A stretch of 35,321 bases of DNA from Empedobacter falsenii (GCF_019308355.1 NZ_JAAGKM010000026.1:1-35321), one strand, 5' to 3'; numbered from the stretch's first letter, positions 7,320 to 17,132 are shown. Numbers and translations: made by a program. Notes: generated by a model from the letters alone, not told the origin.

Positions 7320-8189
7320 ATGAAATTATATACAATAGAAACAGGAAATTTTAAATTAGATGGCGGCGCAATGTTCGGAATTGTACCAAAATCGATTTGG
7401 AATAAAACCAATCCTGCTGATGATAGAAATTTAATCGACCTTGCGATGAGATGTCTATTAATCGAAGATGGTAAACGATTAATATTGATTGATACAGGAA
7501 TCGGAACTAAACAAGATGCAAAATTCTTTGGTTTTTATTATTTATGGGGCGATGCTACTTTAGATAACTCTTTAGCCAAACATGGTTTTCATCGCGATGA
7601 TATTACAGATATTTTCTTGACGCATTTGCATTTTGATCATTGTGGTGGCGCAATTCAATACAACAAAGAGAAAGATTATTTAGAAGCTTCATTCAAAAAC
7701 GCAAAATTTTGGTCGAATGCGAATCATTGGGATTGGGCAGTAAATCCAAATCCACGTGAAAAAGCGTCTTTCCTGAAAGAAAATATTTTACCTCTACAAG
7801 AAAGTGGACAACTTAATTTGATTGATTTGCCTCAAAATGGATCAATTTTAGAAAATTCTCCACTTGGTTTTGATATTTTATTTGTGGATGGACATACCGA
7901 AAAGCAAATGTTACCAATCATTACATATAAAAGCAAAAAAATAGTTTATATCGCAGATTTAATCCCAACTGTAGGGCATATTCCATTAATTTATGTAATT
8001 GGGTTTGATACACGACCTTTAATAACAGTTGAAGAAAAAGGAACGTTTTTACAAAAAGCAGTCGAAAATGAATATATTTTGTTTTTTGAACATGACCATG
8101 TCAACGAATTAGCTACGTTAAAATTAACAGAAAAAGGGGTTAGATTAGATCAAACCTATTCATTTTCAGAAGTTTTTGATTCAATTTAA
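7320..8189 (+). CDS. MBL-fold metallo-hydrolase
   Basis: The 289-residue protein carries the metallo-beta-lactamase-superfamily zinc motif HLHFDH at residues 102-107 (in FLTHLHFDHCGGAIQY). Further ligands fit FVDGHTEKQM (His) and VYIADLIPT (Asp). The N-terminal strand pair (YTIETGNFKLDGGAMFGIVP, then ILIDTGIG) is typical of the lactonase/hydrolase branch. No signal peptide, so cytoplasmic. The substrate is unknown: lactone, thioester and phosphodiester hydrolases all share these motifs. It is a single gene between gltX and ricT. Confidence 0.9.
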   Translation: MKLYTIETGNFKLDGGAMFGIVPKSIWNKTNPADDRNLIDLAMRCLLIEDGKRLILIDTGIGTKQDAKFFGFYYLWGDATLDNSLAKHGFHRDDITDIFLTHLHFDHCGGAIQYNKEKDYLEASFKNAKFWSNANHWDWAVNPNPREKASFLKENILPLQESGQLNLIDLPQNGSILENSPLGFDILFVDGHTEKQMLPIITYKSKKIVYIADLIPTVGHIPLIYVIGFDTRPLITVEEKGTFLQKAVENEYILFFEHDHVNELATLKLTEKGVRLDQTYSFSEVFDSI

Positions 8190-8239
8190 AATCAATTTCA
8201 TAACCGAAATGATTTCACAAATTCAGAAAAATATTTTCA

Positions 8240-8247
8240 TACCTTTG
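8240..8247 (+). promoter_or_regulatory. ricT-gldH-mrcA promoter -7 element
   Basis: TACCTTTG matches TAnnTTTG exactly, 28 bases before the ricT ATG, giving a leader of about 20 bases. Confidence 0.55.
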
Positions 8248-8275
8248 TGTTGTCATTTAAAAAAATTATAGAAGC

Positions 8276-9949
8276 ATGGGATGTGGATCTTGTGGAACTT
8301 CTAATGGCCTTCCGAAAGGATGTAACAATAATGGTGCTTGTGGCACTGATGGTTGTGGAAAATTATCAGTTTTTGATTGGTTATCGAATATGCAACTTCC
8401 AAATGGACAAGAAAAGTTCAATTTTGTGGAAGTTCGTTTCAAAAACGATCGAAAGTTTTATTATAAAAACGAAAACAACATATCTCTAAATATTGGCGAT
8501 GTAATCGCTGTTGAAGGAACACCTGGTCATGATATTGGGGTTGTTACACTTACGGGTGAGCTTGTTAGAATCCAGATGAAAAAAAAGAATCTTTCGTGGA
8601 CTGCGGAAGATGTCAAGAAGGTTTATCGCAAAGCGAACCAAAAAGATATAGAAACTTGGGTAGAGTTTCGTGATAGAGAAAAACAAACAATGGTTGATTC
8701 TCGAATTATGGCGAAAAACCTTAATTTGGAAATGAAAATTTGTGATGTTGAGTACCAAGGAGATGGAGCGAAAGTTACATTTTATTATACAGCAGAAGGA
8801 CGTGTAGATTTCAGACAACTAATCAAAGAATACGCTGGGAAATTTGGCGTAAGAATTGAAATGAAACAAATCGGATATCGTCAAGAAGCAGCAAAAGTTG
8901 GTGGAATTGGATCTTGTGGACGCGAATTATGTTGTTCTACTTGGTTAACAGATTTCCGCTCTGTGAGCACTGCTGCAGCACGTTATCAACAATTGTCAAT
9001 TAACTCGCAAAAGTTAGCTGGACAATGTGGTAAATTAAAATGTTGTTTAAATTTTGAATTGGATTCATATTTAGATGCATTAAATAGTTTTCCATCAATG
9101 GAAAGCCGTTTCGAGACTGAAAAAGGTTGGGCACATTGTGTTAAAATCGACGTTTTCAAGAAAGAAATGTGGTTTGCTTATGACAAAGGCGGAATTGTTT
9201 GGTACAAATTTTCGGTAGACGATATTCAAGAGTTTTTAGCAATCACTGCAAAAGGTCTAAAAACTGAACCTTTAGAGGATTTAGCTAAAAATGTAGAAGA
9301 ATCGAAACCAGATTTTACAGATGTAATTGGTGAAGATTCTTTAGAACGTTTTGAACGTAAAGAAAAACAGAACAAAAAACGTAAAAGAATTAAGAATAAT
9401 CAAAATTCTGGAAACGAAAAAGTTGCGGCGAATGCTAATAATCTGAAACCTCAGAAGGCAAAACAAAAACAGCCTAACGAGACGAAAGATAAAGCAAATC
9501 GTCCTGAAAATAAACAAGGAAAGAATCCAAATCAGTCTAAAAAGAATAATCAAAATAGACCGAACAAAAATTCGAATCCTAATCAGAATCAGCAACAACA
9601 AAATCAGCCAAAAGAGAAGCAACAGCCAACTCAAGCGAAAGAGCAACAAGCTCAACCAAATACTGATCAGCAAAAGCCGCAAGGAAATAATCGCAATCGC
9701 AATCAACAAAAGCGAAAACCGAATAAACCGAGCAATAATAGCCAACAAAATAATCAAACAAATCAGGCTAATCAGTCAACTCAACAACCAAAAAAACAAC
9801 CTCAGCAAAATAATCAAAATGCTGAGCAAAAACCGAAAACTAAGGACGAGAATCATACAAATAATTCTCAACCGAATCCAAATAAATCGAAGAATCGAAG
9901 TAAAAAAAGATTTAATCGTGGGCCAAAACCAAATGATACGCAACAGTAG
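8276..9949 (+). CDS. ricT: PSP1-domain protein RicT (YaaT-like) with long low-complexity tail
   Basis: The first 350 or so residues are a PSP1/RicT protein. A Cys/Gly-rich N-terminus (six cysteines within residues 3-27, GCGSCGTSNGLPKGC onward) is followed by the PSP1 core and the conserved cluster-ligand motifs GSCGRELCCSTWLTDF and GQCGKLKCCLNF. In Bacillus, RicT is a subunit of the Fe-S RicAFT complex that affects RNase Y; the role in Bacteroidota is not settled. From about residue 360 to 557 the protein is an extreme Lys/Asn/Gln/Pro tail, likely disordered and possibly RNA-binding. It is first in an operon with gldH and mrcA and overlaps gldH by 17 bases. The start is fixed by the promoter at 8240. 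Confidence 0.9.
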   Translation: MGCGSCGTSNGLPKGCNNNGACGTDGCGKLSVFDWLSNMQLPNGQEKFNFVEVRFKNDRKFYYKNENNISLNIGDVIAVEGTPGHDIGVVTLTGELVRIQMKKKNLSWTAEDVKKVYRKANQKDIETWVEFRDREKQTMVDSRIMAKNLNLEMKICDVEYQGDGAKVTFYYTAEGRVDFRQLIKEYAGKFGVRIEMKQIGYRQEAAKVGGIGSCGRELCCSTWLTDFRSVSTAAARYQQLSINSQKLAGQCGKLKCCLNFELDSYLDALNSFPSMESRFETEKGWAHCVKIDVFKKEMWFAYDKGGIVWYKFSVDDIQEFLAITAKGLKTEPLEDLAKNVEESKPDFTDVIGEDSLERFERKEKQNKKRKRIKNNQNSGNEKVAANANNLKPQKAKQKQPNETKDKANRPENKQGKNPNQSKKNNQNRPNKNSNPNQNQQQQNQPKEKQQPTQAKEQQAQPNTDQQKPQGNNRNRNQQKRKPNKPSNNSQQNNQTNQANQSTQQPKKQPQQNNQNAEQKPKTKDENHTNNSQPNPNKSKNRSKKRFNRGPKPNDTQQ

Positions 9950-10394
9950 TTTGCTTTTTATTTTAGTCTTTTTATTGTTTAGTTGTGAGGCTAAACATTA
10001 TTATCAAGACACAAAAGATGTGAAAGACGAATGGAAGAGTAATCAACCTCAAACCTTTACGTTTGATGTAAAAGATCCAAAACCTTCGGCTGTTAACATT
10101 GGATTTGTGTTAAGAAATAATACGTCGTATGAATATAGTAACTTATATTTGTTCACGAAATTCATCGATCCTAAAGGAAACGAAATGATTGATACCTTAC
10201 AGTATTACATTGCAAATCCCGATGGAAGCTGGATTGGTAAAGGAATGACAACAAAAGAAATGATGTTGGTTTATCGTGAAAATTTACCAATAAAAGACTC
10301 TGGTCGCTATCAACTAAAAGTTTGGCAAGGTATGCGAACAAAGAATTTGAAAGGAATCGAAGACATTAGTTTGATTGTTGATAAAGCTGAATAA
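9933..10394 (+). CDS. gldH: Gliding motility lipoprotein GldH
   Basis: This 153-residue lipoprotein has a type II signal, MIRNSSLLFILVFLLFSC, with lipidated Cys18. The mature domain has GldH signatures: FTFDVKDPKPSAVNIGFVLR, NTSYEYSNLYLF and NPDGSWIGKGM. GldH is required for gliding in Flavobacterium johnsoniae, yet it also occurs in non-gliding relatives with T9SS. I chose the ATG at 9933, not an in-frame start 38 codons earlier, because only this one gives a proper lipoprotein signal. The gene therefore begins inside the end of ricT and stops six bases before mrcA. The ricT-gldH-PBP1A order is seen in other flavobacteria. Confidence 0.93.
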   Translation: MIRNSSLLFILVFLLFSCEAKHYYQDTKDVKDEWKSNQPQTFTFDVKDPKPSAVNIGFVLRNNTSYEYSNLYLFTKFIDPKGNEMIDTLQYYIANPDGSWIGKGMTTKEMMLVYRENLPIKDSGRYQLKVWQGMRTKNLKGIEDISLIVDKAE

Positions 10395-10400
10395 TACAGA

Positions 10401-12737
10401 ATGGAAAACAATAAAAATCCTAAAACAAGCGCAACTTCTAAAGCAAAAAAGAAGTTCAATAGCTTTTCATTAGCCAAAAAAATAATCGTTACCATTTGGG
10501 TACTGTTTTTTTGTGCCGTATTAGGAATTTTCGGAATCTTTTGGGCGACATCTAACGGATGGTTAGGTGAAATTCCCAATGTACGTGATTTAGAAAATCC
10601 TGATATTTATGTTTCATCAGAAATTATTTCTTCTGATGGTGTTTTGTTAGATCGTTTCGAAGCAGAACGCAGAACACCAGTTGATTACAAAGATTTACCT
10701 CCACATTTGGTTGACGCATTGTTAGCAAAAGAGGATGTTCGTTTCTTTGATCATTCAGGTGTAGATATTAAAGCTGCTTTCCGTGCTATATCTTCAGGTG
10801 GTGATTCAGGAGGTGGATCTACAATTACACAGCAGTTAGCAAAACAGTTGTACACAAAAGACCCTTCTTCTAATAAGGTGAAACGTGGTTTACAAAAACT
10901 AAAAGAATGGGTAACTTCTGTTCAATTAGAAAAATTGTATACAAAAGAAGAAATCATTGCGATGTACTTCAATAAGTTTGACTTTATCTATGGTGCAAAA
11001 GGAATTGAATCTGCTTCTAAAGTTTATTTCAATAAAACAACAAAAGAATTGAACTTGGACGAAGCTGCAACATTAGTTTCTATGTTTCAAAATCCTGTAA
11101 AATTCAACCCTGTAAAAAATCCTGCATTATCTACAGAAAAAAGAAATCTTGTATTAGATCAAATGATGAAATACAACAAAATTTCTCAAGCTGAAGGGGA
11201 AGCTGCAAAAGCTACACCATTGGTTACAGATAAACAAGATATTATGCAGCATGATGAATCACATTCAGCATATTTCAAATCTGCTTTGAGAAAGGAAATT
11301 CAGCAATGGATGGTTGATTATGAGAAAGAAACAGGAAAATCTTATAACCTTGAAAAAGATGGTTTAAAAATTTATGTAACGTTAGACTCAAGAATGCAGA
11401 ATTTAGCTGAAGAAGCGGTTAAAAAACAATTAAAAGTTTTACAAGATCAATTCTTTGGAGAGCAACGTGGACGTAGTTTAGCACCATTTTATAATATTTC
11501 TGCTGCAAAAAGAACACAAATCTTTAAGCAAGCAATGGCTCGTACAGATTTGTATAAAAAGATGAAAGCCGAAGGAAAATCTGAAGCTGAAATCGAAACT
11601 GTTTTCAATACACCTCGCGACTCTGTTCAGTTCTTTACATGGAACGGAATTCAGTACAAAAAAGGAAAAACATTGATGGATTCAATCGAATATCACAAAC
11701 ATATTTTACAAGCTGGTTTAATGTCAATGGATCCAAAAGATGGAACAATCAAAGCTTGGGTTGGAGGAATCGATTGGAATTATTTCAAATTTGACCACGT
11801 AAAACAAGCACGTCGTCAGGTAGGTTCTACGTTCAAACCGTTTGTTTATGCAACAGCAATTAATCAATTAGGATTAACACCTTGTCATACTGTTTCTAAT
11901 GAGAGAATTCCAGGGAATTGGTCTCCTCGAAATGCTAATGGTAAATATGGTGGATCTCAAGATTTAAGAACTGCATTAGCTTATTCAACAAATATTGTCG
12001 CTGCTCGTTTGATTATGCAAACAGGTACAGAACCTGTAATTCAAATGGCTCGTGACCTTGGAGTTGAATCTCCTATCGTAAAAGATCCTACAATTGCATT
12101 AGGTTCTGCCGATTTATCATTGTATGAAATGGTTGGTGCGATGAGTGCTTTTGCAAATGGTGGTATTTACATTAAACCGCAATTAATCTTAAGAATAGAA
12201 GATAAACAAGGAAAAGTTATCAAAGATTATACACCTCAAACACGAGAAGTTGTTAATGAAAACGTAGCGTACACTATGATTGATTTGATGAAAGGTGTTG
12301 TAGAAAGAGGTTCTGGTTCGCGTCTTAGAAATAGATATAACATCACAGCGGAAGTTGCTGGTAAAACAGGTACAACAAACGAAAACTCTGACGGTTGGTT
12401 TATGGGATTAACGCCAAATTTAGTTACTGGAGTTTGGGTTGGTGCAGAAGACCGATTTGCTCACTTTGCAAGTACAGCCACAGGACAAGGAGCCAATACA
12501 GCTTTACCTATTTGGGCTTACTATATGCAAGGCGTTTACAAAGAAGGAGGAAAATTTGGCGTAACAGCTGGAGATAAATTTGACAAACCTAAAGACATTG
12601 AAAAACACTGGGATTGTTCGAATACATACGGATTCCATCAATATGATGAAATGTATGATCCAGGTCCAATTATCGAAGGAAGTGGTAGTGAAAGCGTAGG
12701 CGAAAACTATGAAGTTCCTGATGAAGAAGGTCAATAA
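10401..12737 (+). CDS. mrcA: Penicillin-binding protein 1A (bifunctional transglycosylase/transpeptidase)
   Basis: The 778-residue class A PBP polymerises and cross-links peptidoglycan. A cytoplasmic N-terminus and one membrane helix (residues about 30-52) lead into the GT51 domain, with catalytic Glu111 in AKEDVRFFDHSGVD and the GGGSTITQQLAKQLY motif. The transpeptidase domain has Ser476 in STFK (476-479), SxN at Ser529-Asn531 (YSTN), and KTG at 655-657. The acidic C-terminal tail (from about 750) is common in Bacteroidota PBP1A. It follows gldH by six bases and ends at a strong terminator. All catalytic motifs are intact. Confidence 0.95.
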   Translation: MENNKNPKTSATSKAKKKFNSFSLAKKIIVTIWVLFFCAVLGIFGIFWATSNGWLGEIPNVRDLENPDIYVSSEIISSDGVLLDRFEAERRTPVDYKDLPPHLVDALLAKEDVRFFDHSGVDIKAAFRAISSGGDSGGGSTITQQLAKQLYTKDPSSNKVKRGLQKLKEWVTSVQLEKLYTKEEIIAMYFNKFDFIYGAKGIESASKVYFNKTTKELNLDEAATLVSMFQNPVKFNPVKNPALSTEKRNLVLDQMMKYNKISQAEGEAAKATPLVTDKQDIMQHDESHSAYFKSALRKEIQQWMVDYEKETGKSYNLEKDGLKIYVTLDSRMQNLAEEAVKKQLKVLQDQFFGEQRGRSLAPFYNISAAKRTQIFKQAMARTDLYKKMKAEGKSEAEIETVFNTPRDSVQFFTWNGIQYKKGKTLMDSIEYHKHILQAGLMSMDPKDGTIKAWVGGIDWNYFKFDHVKQARRQVGSTFKPFVYATAINQLGLTPCHTVSNERIPGNWSPRNANGKYGGSQDLRTALAYSTNIVAARLIMQTGTEPVIQMARDLGVESPIVKDPTIALGSADLSLYEMVGAMSAFANGGIYIKPQLILRIEDKQGKVIKDYTPQTREVVNENVAYTMIDLMKGVVERGSGSRLRNRYNITAEVAGKTGTTNENSDGWFMGLTPNLVTGVWVGAEDRFAHFASTATGQGANTALPIWAYYMQGVYKEGGKFGVTAGDKFDKPKDIEKHWDCSNTYGFHQYDEMYDPGPIIEGSGSESVGENYEVPDEEGQ

Positions 12738-12755
12738 TTAAATTGATATAAACAA

Positions 12756-12783
12756 AATAGCCACTCAAAATTGGGTGGCTATT
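12756..12783. terminator. Terminator between mrcA and the convergent small membrane gene
   Basis: AATAGCCAC (12756-12764) pairs with GTGGCTATT (12775-12783), extended by two more pairs and followed by T on the plus strand and A-rich sequence on the other side. Confidence 0.85.
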
Positions 12784-12791
12784 TTTATGAT

Positions 12792-13013
12792 TTATAATTC
12801 TTCTTTTTCCTCTTCGTTATCAAACTGATTGTTGTATGCTTCACGTTCTTGTGCCAATTTCTTTTCACGTTGTTTTTTCTTAAAATCTCGAATCGTCATA
12901 TACGTTAACAACACTACAAGCGCTGCAACCAAAAAATAATTAGCATACGTAAATAAGTTCGTAATTGTATCCGTTACCACCTCATCTGGTGTTACAACAG
13001 CGTTTTCTTCCAT
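12792..13013 (-). CDS. Small single-pass membrane protein, unknown
   Basis: Seventy-three residues: an acidic N-terminus, one membrane helix at about residues 20-40 (YFLVAALVVLLTYMTI), a basic stretch (RDFKKKQREKK), and an acidic end. The positive-inside rule puts the C-terminus in the cytoplasm. It follows the GNAT gene by 14 bases and probably shares its transcript. No family recognised; genuine coding is supported by the operon spacing and the shared terminator. Confidence 0.7.
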   Translation of the reverse strand: MEENAVVTPDEVVTDTITNLFTYANYFLVAALVVLLTYMTIRDFKKKQREKKLAQEREAYNNQFDNEEEKEEL

Positions 13014-13027
13014 AAGAAATATTTTAA

Positions 13028-13552
13028 TTATTGATAGAATTCTTTCGGATATTCTACCATTCCATTTATATTTTTCAGCGCATCTTCAACCAACTCAATT
13101 GCCATACAATTTTCATCTGGAACATCAAAAGATAACTGAATATCAAAGTCAGATGCTTTTCTATAACCAAATTTAGGATAATAAGTTGGATGACCTAATA
13201 AAATGACAGATTCAAAACCTAATTCTCTCGCTTTCTTATGCGCAAATTCTATTAAATGACCACCAATTCCATTTCCCTGATAATTAGGTAAAACCGCTAC
13301 AGGAGCGAGCGCTAAAGAATCGTAAGAAAAGTCTGAATGATTAATTTTAATCTTTGTCAATAAAATATAACCAATAATAAGTCCATTCATTTCAAAAACA
13401 ATAGACAAATCAGGAACAAAACTATCAGAATTTCGTAATCGTTCTACTAAAAATTGTTCACGATGATCGCTATATTCTTCATTTTCAAATGCCTTTTCAA
13501 TCAATTTAAAAACTTGTTCATAATTGCTTTTCTCCTCTTTCCTAATATTCAT
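13028..13552 (-). CDS. GNAT family N-acetyltransferase (YhbS-like)
   Basis: The 174-residue protein has the GNAT fold. The acetyl-CoA-binding motif A is ALAPVAVLPNYQGNGIGGHL (Gln/Gly-x-Gly-x-Gly/Ala loop), followed by LGFESVILLGHPTYYPKFGY, the hallmark of the YhbS-like branch. The substrate is unknown. GGAGG lies immediately before the ATG. First of a two-gene unit with the small membrane protein downstream. Confidence 0.9.
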   Translation of the reverse strand: MNIRKEEKSNYEQVFKLIEKAFENEEYSDHREQFLVERLRNSDSFVPDLSIVFEMNGLIIGYILLTKIKINHSDFSYDSLALAPVAVLPNYQGNGIGGHLIEFAHKKARELGFESVILLGHPTYYPKFGYRKASDFDIQLSFDVPDENCMAIELVEDALKNINGMVEYPKEFYQ

Positions 13553-13617
13553 TCCTCCATCAATTGATTAACCTTATAAAATTAGAAAAAGGTTTTAACA
13601 AAACAAACAACAAATCG

Positions 13618-13625
13618 TATCTTTG
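13618..13625 (+). promoter_or_regulatory. metG promoter -7 element
   Basis: TATCTTTG matches TAnnTTTG exactly. It overlaps an in-frame TTG at 13623 and so rules that TTG out as the start; transcription should begin near 13632, leaving a leader of about 15 bases before the ATG at 13647. Confidence 0.6.
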
Positions 13626-13646
13626 TCGCTTATAGATTTTAAGCAA

Positions 13647-15683
13647 ATGAGTCAACCAAAAAGATATACAATTACAGCGGCTTTACCTTATGCTAACGGA
13701 CCATTGCACATTGGTCACATGGCAGGTGTTTATGTTCCTTCTGATATTTATGCGCGTTTTTTACGAAGAAAAGGAAAAGATGTAGCATTTATTGGTGGTT
13801 CTGACGAACATGGTATTCCAATTACAATTCGTGCCAAAAAAGAAGGCGTTACGCCTCAAGACATTGTTGATCGTTACCATGAAAACATCAAAAATACATT
13901 GGCTAATTTTGGTGTGACGTTCGATATTTATTCTCGTACAACATCAGATAAACACAGAGAAGTTGCTCAAGATTTCTTCAAAACATTATATGACAATAAC
14001 AAGTTTACAGAAGATGTTACAGAACAATTTTACGACGAAGATGCGCACGAATTTTTAGCGGATCGATACATTCGTGGTGAATGTCCGAAATGTGGAAATC
14101 CTGATGCTTACGGCGATCAATGTGAAAAATGTGGCTCAACATTAAGTCCAGAAGAATTGATTAATCCTCGTTCTGCTTTATCTGGAAATACGCCAATCAG
14201 AAAAGAAACAAAAAACTGGTATTTGCCATTGGATCAATACCAAGATTTCTTATCAAAATGGATTTTAGAAGGTCACAGAAATGATTGGAAATCGAGTGTT
14301 TATGGTCAAGTAAAATCTTGGTTAGACGATGGTTTGAAACCTCGTGCTATGACTCGCGATTTGAACTGGGGAATTCCTGTTCCTGTTGATGGAGCTGAAG
14401 GAAAAGTAATGTATGTTTGGTTTGATGCACCGATTGGTTACATTTCTTTCACACAAGAATGGGCAGAGAAAAACGGTAAAAATTGGAAAGATTATTGGCA
14501 AAATGAAGAAACAAAATTGGTTCATTTCATCGGAAAGGACAATATCGTTTTCCACTGTATCATTTTCCCAACTATGATGAAAGCGCATGGCGATTACATT
14601 ATGCCAGACAATGTTCCTGCAAACGAATTCTTGAATTTAGAAGATGATAAAATATCAACTTCTCGTAATTGGGCAGTTTGGGCACACGAATATTTAGAAG
14701 ATTTTCCAAATCAACAAGATACATTACGTTATGTGTTAACGGCGAATATGCCTGAAAATAAAGACAATAACTTTACGTGGAAAGATTTCCAAACTAAAAA
14801 TAATTCTGAATTAGTTGGAATTTTAGGAAACTTTATCAACCGCGTAATGGTTCTTTCTCACAAATATTACGAAGGAATTGTTCCTGCAAAAACAATTGAA
14901 TTTGAAGAATTAACTGAAATCAAATATTTTGCAAAACGCATTGGTGATCATTTAGAGAAATATGAATTCCGTGCTGCATTGACAGAATATATGAATTTGG
15001 CTCGTCTTGGAAATCAATTTTTACAAGCGCAAGAACCTTGGAAAAAAGGTGATGATCCTGAAGCTGTGAAAGGAATTATGTACACTGCAACGCAAATTGC
15101 TGCGGCATTAGGACAATTGGGAGAACCATTTATTCCATTCGCTTCTGAAAAAATGTTGGCTATGATGAATGTAGAAAAAATGAGTTGGGATGATTTAGAA
15201 TCAACAGACGAATTTGTAAAAGCTGGACATCAATTAGGACAATCTGAATTAATTTTTGCAAAAATTGAAGACGAAGCCATCGAAGCACAAATCAATAAAT
15301 TAAACGAAAGTAAAGTCAAAAATAATATGACAAATCCAAACGCAGAACCTCAAAAAGAATTGATTTCTTTTGATGATTTCCAAAAAATGGATATCCGTAT
15401 CGGAACTATTTTAGAAGCGAAAAAAGTTGAAAAAGCAGACAAATTATTCGAACTAAAAGTAGATACAGGAATGGACGTTCGTACAATTGTTTCTGGTATT
15501 GCAGAACATTTTACGTTAGAAGAAATCGTTGGAAAACAAGCGATGGTTTTAGCAAATTTAGCGCCTCGTAAAATTCGTGGAATCGAATCGAACGGAATGT
15601 TATTATTCGCTGATAAAGCAGACGGAAAATTAACGTTTGTAAATCCAGAAGAAGAAACGCCAAATGGTGTTCAGGTTGGATAA
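13647..15683 (+). CDS. metG: Methionyl-tRNA synthetase
   Basis: The 678-residue class I synthetase charges both initiator and elongator tRNA-Met. The HIGH motif is HIGH at residues 21-24 ([14 protein letters not shown]). A zinc-binding knuckle has CPKCG and CEKCG. The KMSKS loop is KISTS at 335-339. The C-terminus carries a fused tRNA-binding (Trbp111-like) domain from about residue 570 ([20 protein letters not shown], later [19 protein letters not shown]), which in other species gives a dimer. Start chosen at the ATG, eight codons after an in-frame TTG, because the promoter overlaps the TTG. Confidence 0.97.
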   Translation: MSQPKRYTITAALPYANGPLHIGHMAGVYVPSDIYARFLRRKGKDVAFIGGSDEHGIPITIRAKKEGVTPQDIVDRYHENIKNTLANFGVTFDIYSRTTSDKHREVAQDFFKTLYDNNKFTEDVTEQFYDEDAHEFLADRYIRGECPKCGNPDAYGDQCEKCGSTLSPEELINPRSALSGNTPIRKETKNWYLPLDQYQDFLSKWILEGHRNDWKSSVYGQVKSWLDDGLKPRAMTRDLNWGIPVPVDGAEGKVMYVWFDAPIGYISFTQEWAEKNGKNWKDYWQNEETKLVHFIGKDNIVFHCIIFPTMMKAHGDYIMPDNVPANEFLNLEDDKISTSRNWAVWAHEYLEDFPNQQDTLRYVLTANMPENKDNNFTWKDFQTKNNSELVGILGNFINRVMVLSHKYYEGIVPAKTIEFEELTEIKYFAKRIGDHLEKYEFRAALTEYMNLARLGNQFLQAQEPWKKGDDPEAVKGIMYTATQIAAALGQLGEPFIPFASEKMLAMMNVEKMSWDDLESTDEFVKAGHQLGQSELIFAKIEDEAIEAQINKLNESKVKNNMTNPNAEPQKELISFDDFQKMDIRIGTILEAKKVEKADKLFELKVDTGMDVRTIVSGIAEHFTLEEIVGKQAMVLANLAPRKIRGIESNGMLLFADKADGKLTFVNPEEETPNGVQVG

Positions 15684-15723
15684 TTTTTTATTGTAAAAAG
15701 TAAAATGTATTAAGTATAAATGT

Positions 15724-15750
15724 AAAAGCCACTTCGATGAAGTGGCTTTT
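15724..15750. terminator. Terminator shared by metG and the convergent broken gene
   Basis: AAAAGCCACTTC (15724-15735) pairs perfectly with GAAGTGGCTTTT (15739-15750) across a three-base loop, with T-rich sequence following on the plus strand. Confidence 0.9.
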
Positions 15751-15761
15751 GTTTTTGATAA

Positions 15762-16151
15762 TTATCTCGTTAAAATTTCTATAAACTTTCCTTCTTGATT
15801 CTTTTCTGAATTAATTTTTAAAATGTAATCCTTCTTTTTAATTAAGAAATAATCTTTTCCTTTCATTTTAAAAACAGTATCTCCTTTTTCGATTTAATCT
15901 CTCACATTATAAAACCATCTACCATCATTAAAAGAATCAAGTTTATTCGTTTCTGGATTATTTCCTATAATTGTAAAAAATGCTGATTTTATTCTATCAT
16001 CTTTATAATTTTTGTTAGAAATAATATTTACAGAATAGTCTAATTCAGTTTGATTTTGTCCATTTGTAAAATCACTTTTAAAAAAGTACAAATAGAAAAC
16101 TATTAATAAGAAAACAAATATTATTACTTTACTATTAAGAATTTTACTCAT
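15762..16151 (-). pseudogene. Small membrane-anchored protein interrupted by an in-frame TAA
   Basis: Translation from 16151 gives 85 residues with an N-terminal membrane anchor (about 7-24) and then stops at TAA (15896-15894) after GRWFYNVRD. The same frame continues without another stop for 43 codons (IEKGDTVFKMKGKDYF, then LIKKKDYILKINSEK) to TAA at 15762, directly before a terminator. The continuation looks like real protein (a charged, hydrophobic-alternating domain), so the whole 129-codon frame was probably one gene. Nine bases separate its start from the SPFH gene stop, suggesting co-transcription. Unknown family. An alternative is a base-call error at 15894-15896. Confidence 0.7.
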
Positions 16152-16160
16152 TATATTTTT

Positions 16161-17132
16161 CTAAGGATGTTCTGGAAAAGTAAACGAATCGCCTTGATTC
16201 GGCTTATTTTTTCGTTGAGTTGGATTATCTTCTTTTGTTATTTGATGCTCATTCAGTTCATGTGCTGCGGTAAACGAAGTAACCATTGTATTCAGCATTT
16301 CCGAAGCGGCAGTTGGTGAATTTGGCAACAAAACTAATTTGCTTCCAGATTTTTCTCCAATCGCTTGCAATGTATCATAATGTTGCGTCACCACAATTAG
16401 CGCAGAAGCTTCTTGCGACGTAATTCCTGCTCCATTCAATACATCAACCGATTCTAATAAACCTTTTGCAATTTCACGACGTTGATCCGCAATACCTTGT
16501 CCTTGCAAACGCTTCGATTCTGCTTCGGCTCTTGCTTTTTCTACAATCAAAATACGTGCAGCATCACCTTCATATTGCGCCGCTAATTTTTCACGTTCAG
16601 CTGCATTAATACGGTTCATCGCATGTTTTACTTGCTCATCTGGATCAATATCGGTTACCAACGTTTTGACAATTTCGTAACCATATGAATTCATAGCTTC
16701 TTGCAATTCACTTTTTACAGCAACCGCAATATCATCTTTCTTCTCGAAAACATCATCTAAACGAAGTTTTGGAACCTCAGCTCGAACAACGTCAAAAACG
16801 AAAGAAGTTATTTGTGTATAAGGATTATCTAATTTGTAAAATGCATCATAAACTTGAGTTTTGATGACTTGATATTGAACAGAAACTTTCAATCGAACAA
16901 ATACATCATCTTTTGTCTTCGTTTCGACAACAACATCTAATTGTTGAATTTTAAGAGACATTTTTCCAGCAATTCTGTCTACAATCGGAATTTTGAATTG
17001 TAATCCTGGGTTACGAATACTATTAAATTTCCCGAAACGCTCAATAACAACCGCAGTTTGTTGTTTTACTGTAAAGACGAATAAAAAAAGGAAAATAATT
17101 CCAAGAAAAACGATCACGCCTAAATATCCCAT
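16161..17132 (-). CDS. SPFH/band 7 domain protein (stomatin/QmcA-like)
   Basis: The 323-residue protein has an N-terminal membrane helix (residues 3-24), then an SPFH domain (QQTAVVIERFGKFNSIRNPG, FKIPIVDRIAGKMSLKIQQL). A long Ala/Glu/Arg-rich coiled coil follows (about 185-230, NRINAAEREKLAAQYEGDAA and KARAEAESKRLQGQG). The C-terminal tail is polar. Such proteins oligomerise into membrane microdomain scaffolds and often modulate membrane proteases such as FtsH. The next gene downstream is nine bases away. Role in this organism is inferred from family only. Confidence 0.93.
   Translation of the reverse strand: MGYLGVIVFLGIIFLFLFVFTVKQQTAVVIERFGKFNSIRNPGLQFKIPIVDRIAGKMSLKIQQLDVVVETKTKDDVFVRLKVSVQYQVIKTQVYDAFYKLDNPYTQITSFVFDVVRAEVPKLRLDDVFEKKDDIAVAVKSELQEAMNSYGYEIVKTLVTDIDPDEQVKHAMNRINAAEREKLAAQYEGDAARILIVEKARAEAESKRLQGQGIADQRREIAKGLLESVDVLNGAGITSQEASALIVVTQHYDTLQAIGEKSGSKLVLLPNSPTAASEMLNTMVTSFTAAHELNEHQITKEDNPTQRKNKPNQGDSFTFPEHP

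Noticed and set aside
8247-8489. 80-residue frame at the start of ricT
   Set aside because: It overlaps ricT in another frame and starts within the promoter element; ricT has family motifs.
9341-9761. Long minus-strand reading frames rich in Leu/Ile opposite the end of ricT
   Set aside because: They are the complement of Lys/Asn/Gln-rich codons in the low-complexity tail, with no start context and no operon partner.
13623-13646. Eight-residue N-terminal extension of MetG from a TTG
   Set aside because: The TTG lies inside the promoter -7 element; the ATG at 13647 gives the normal MetG N-terminus.
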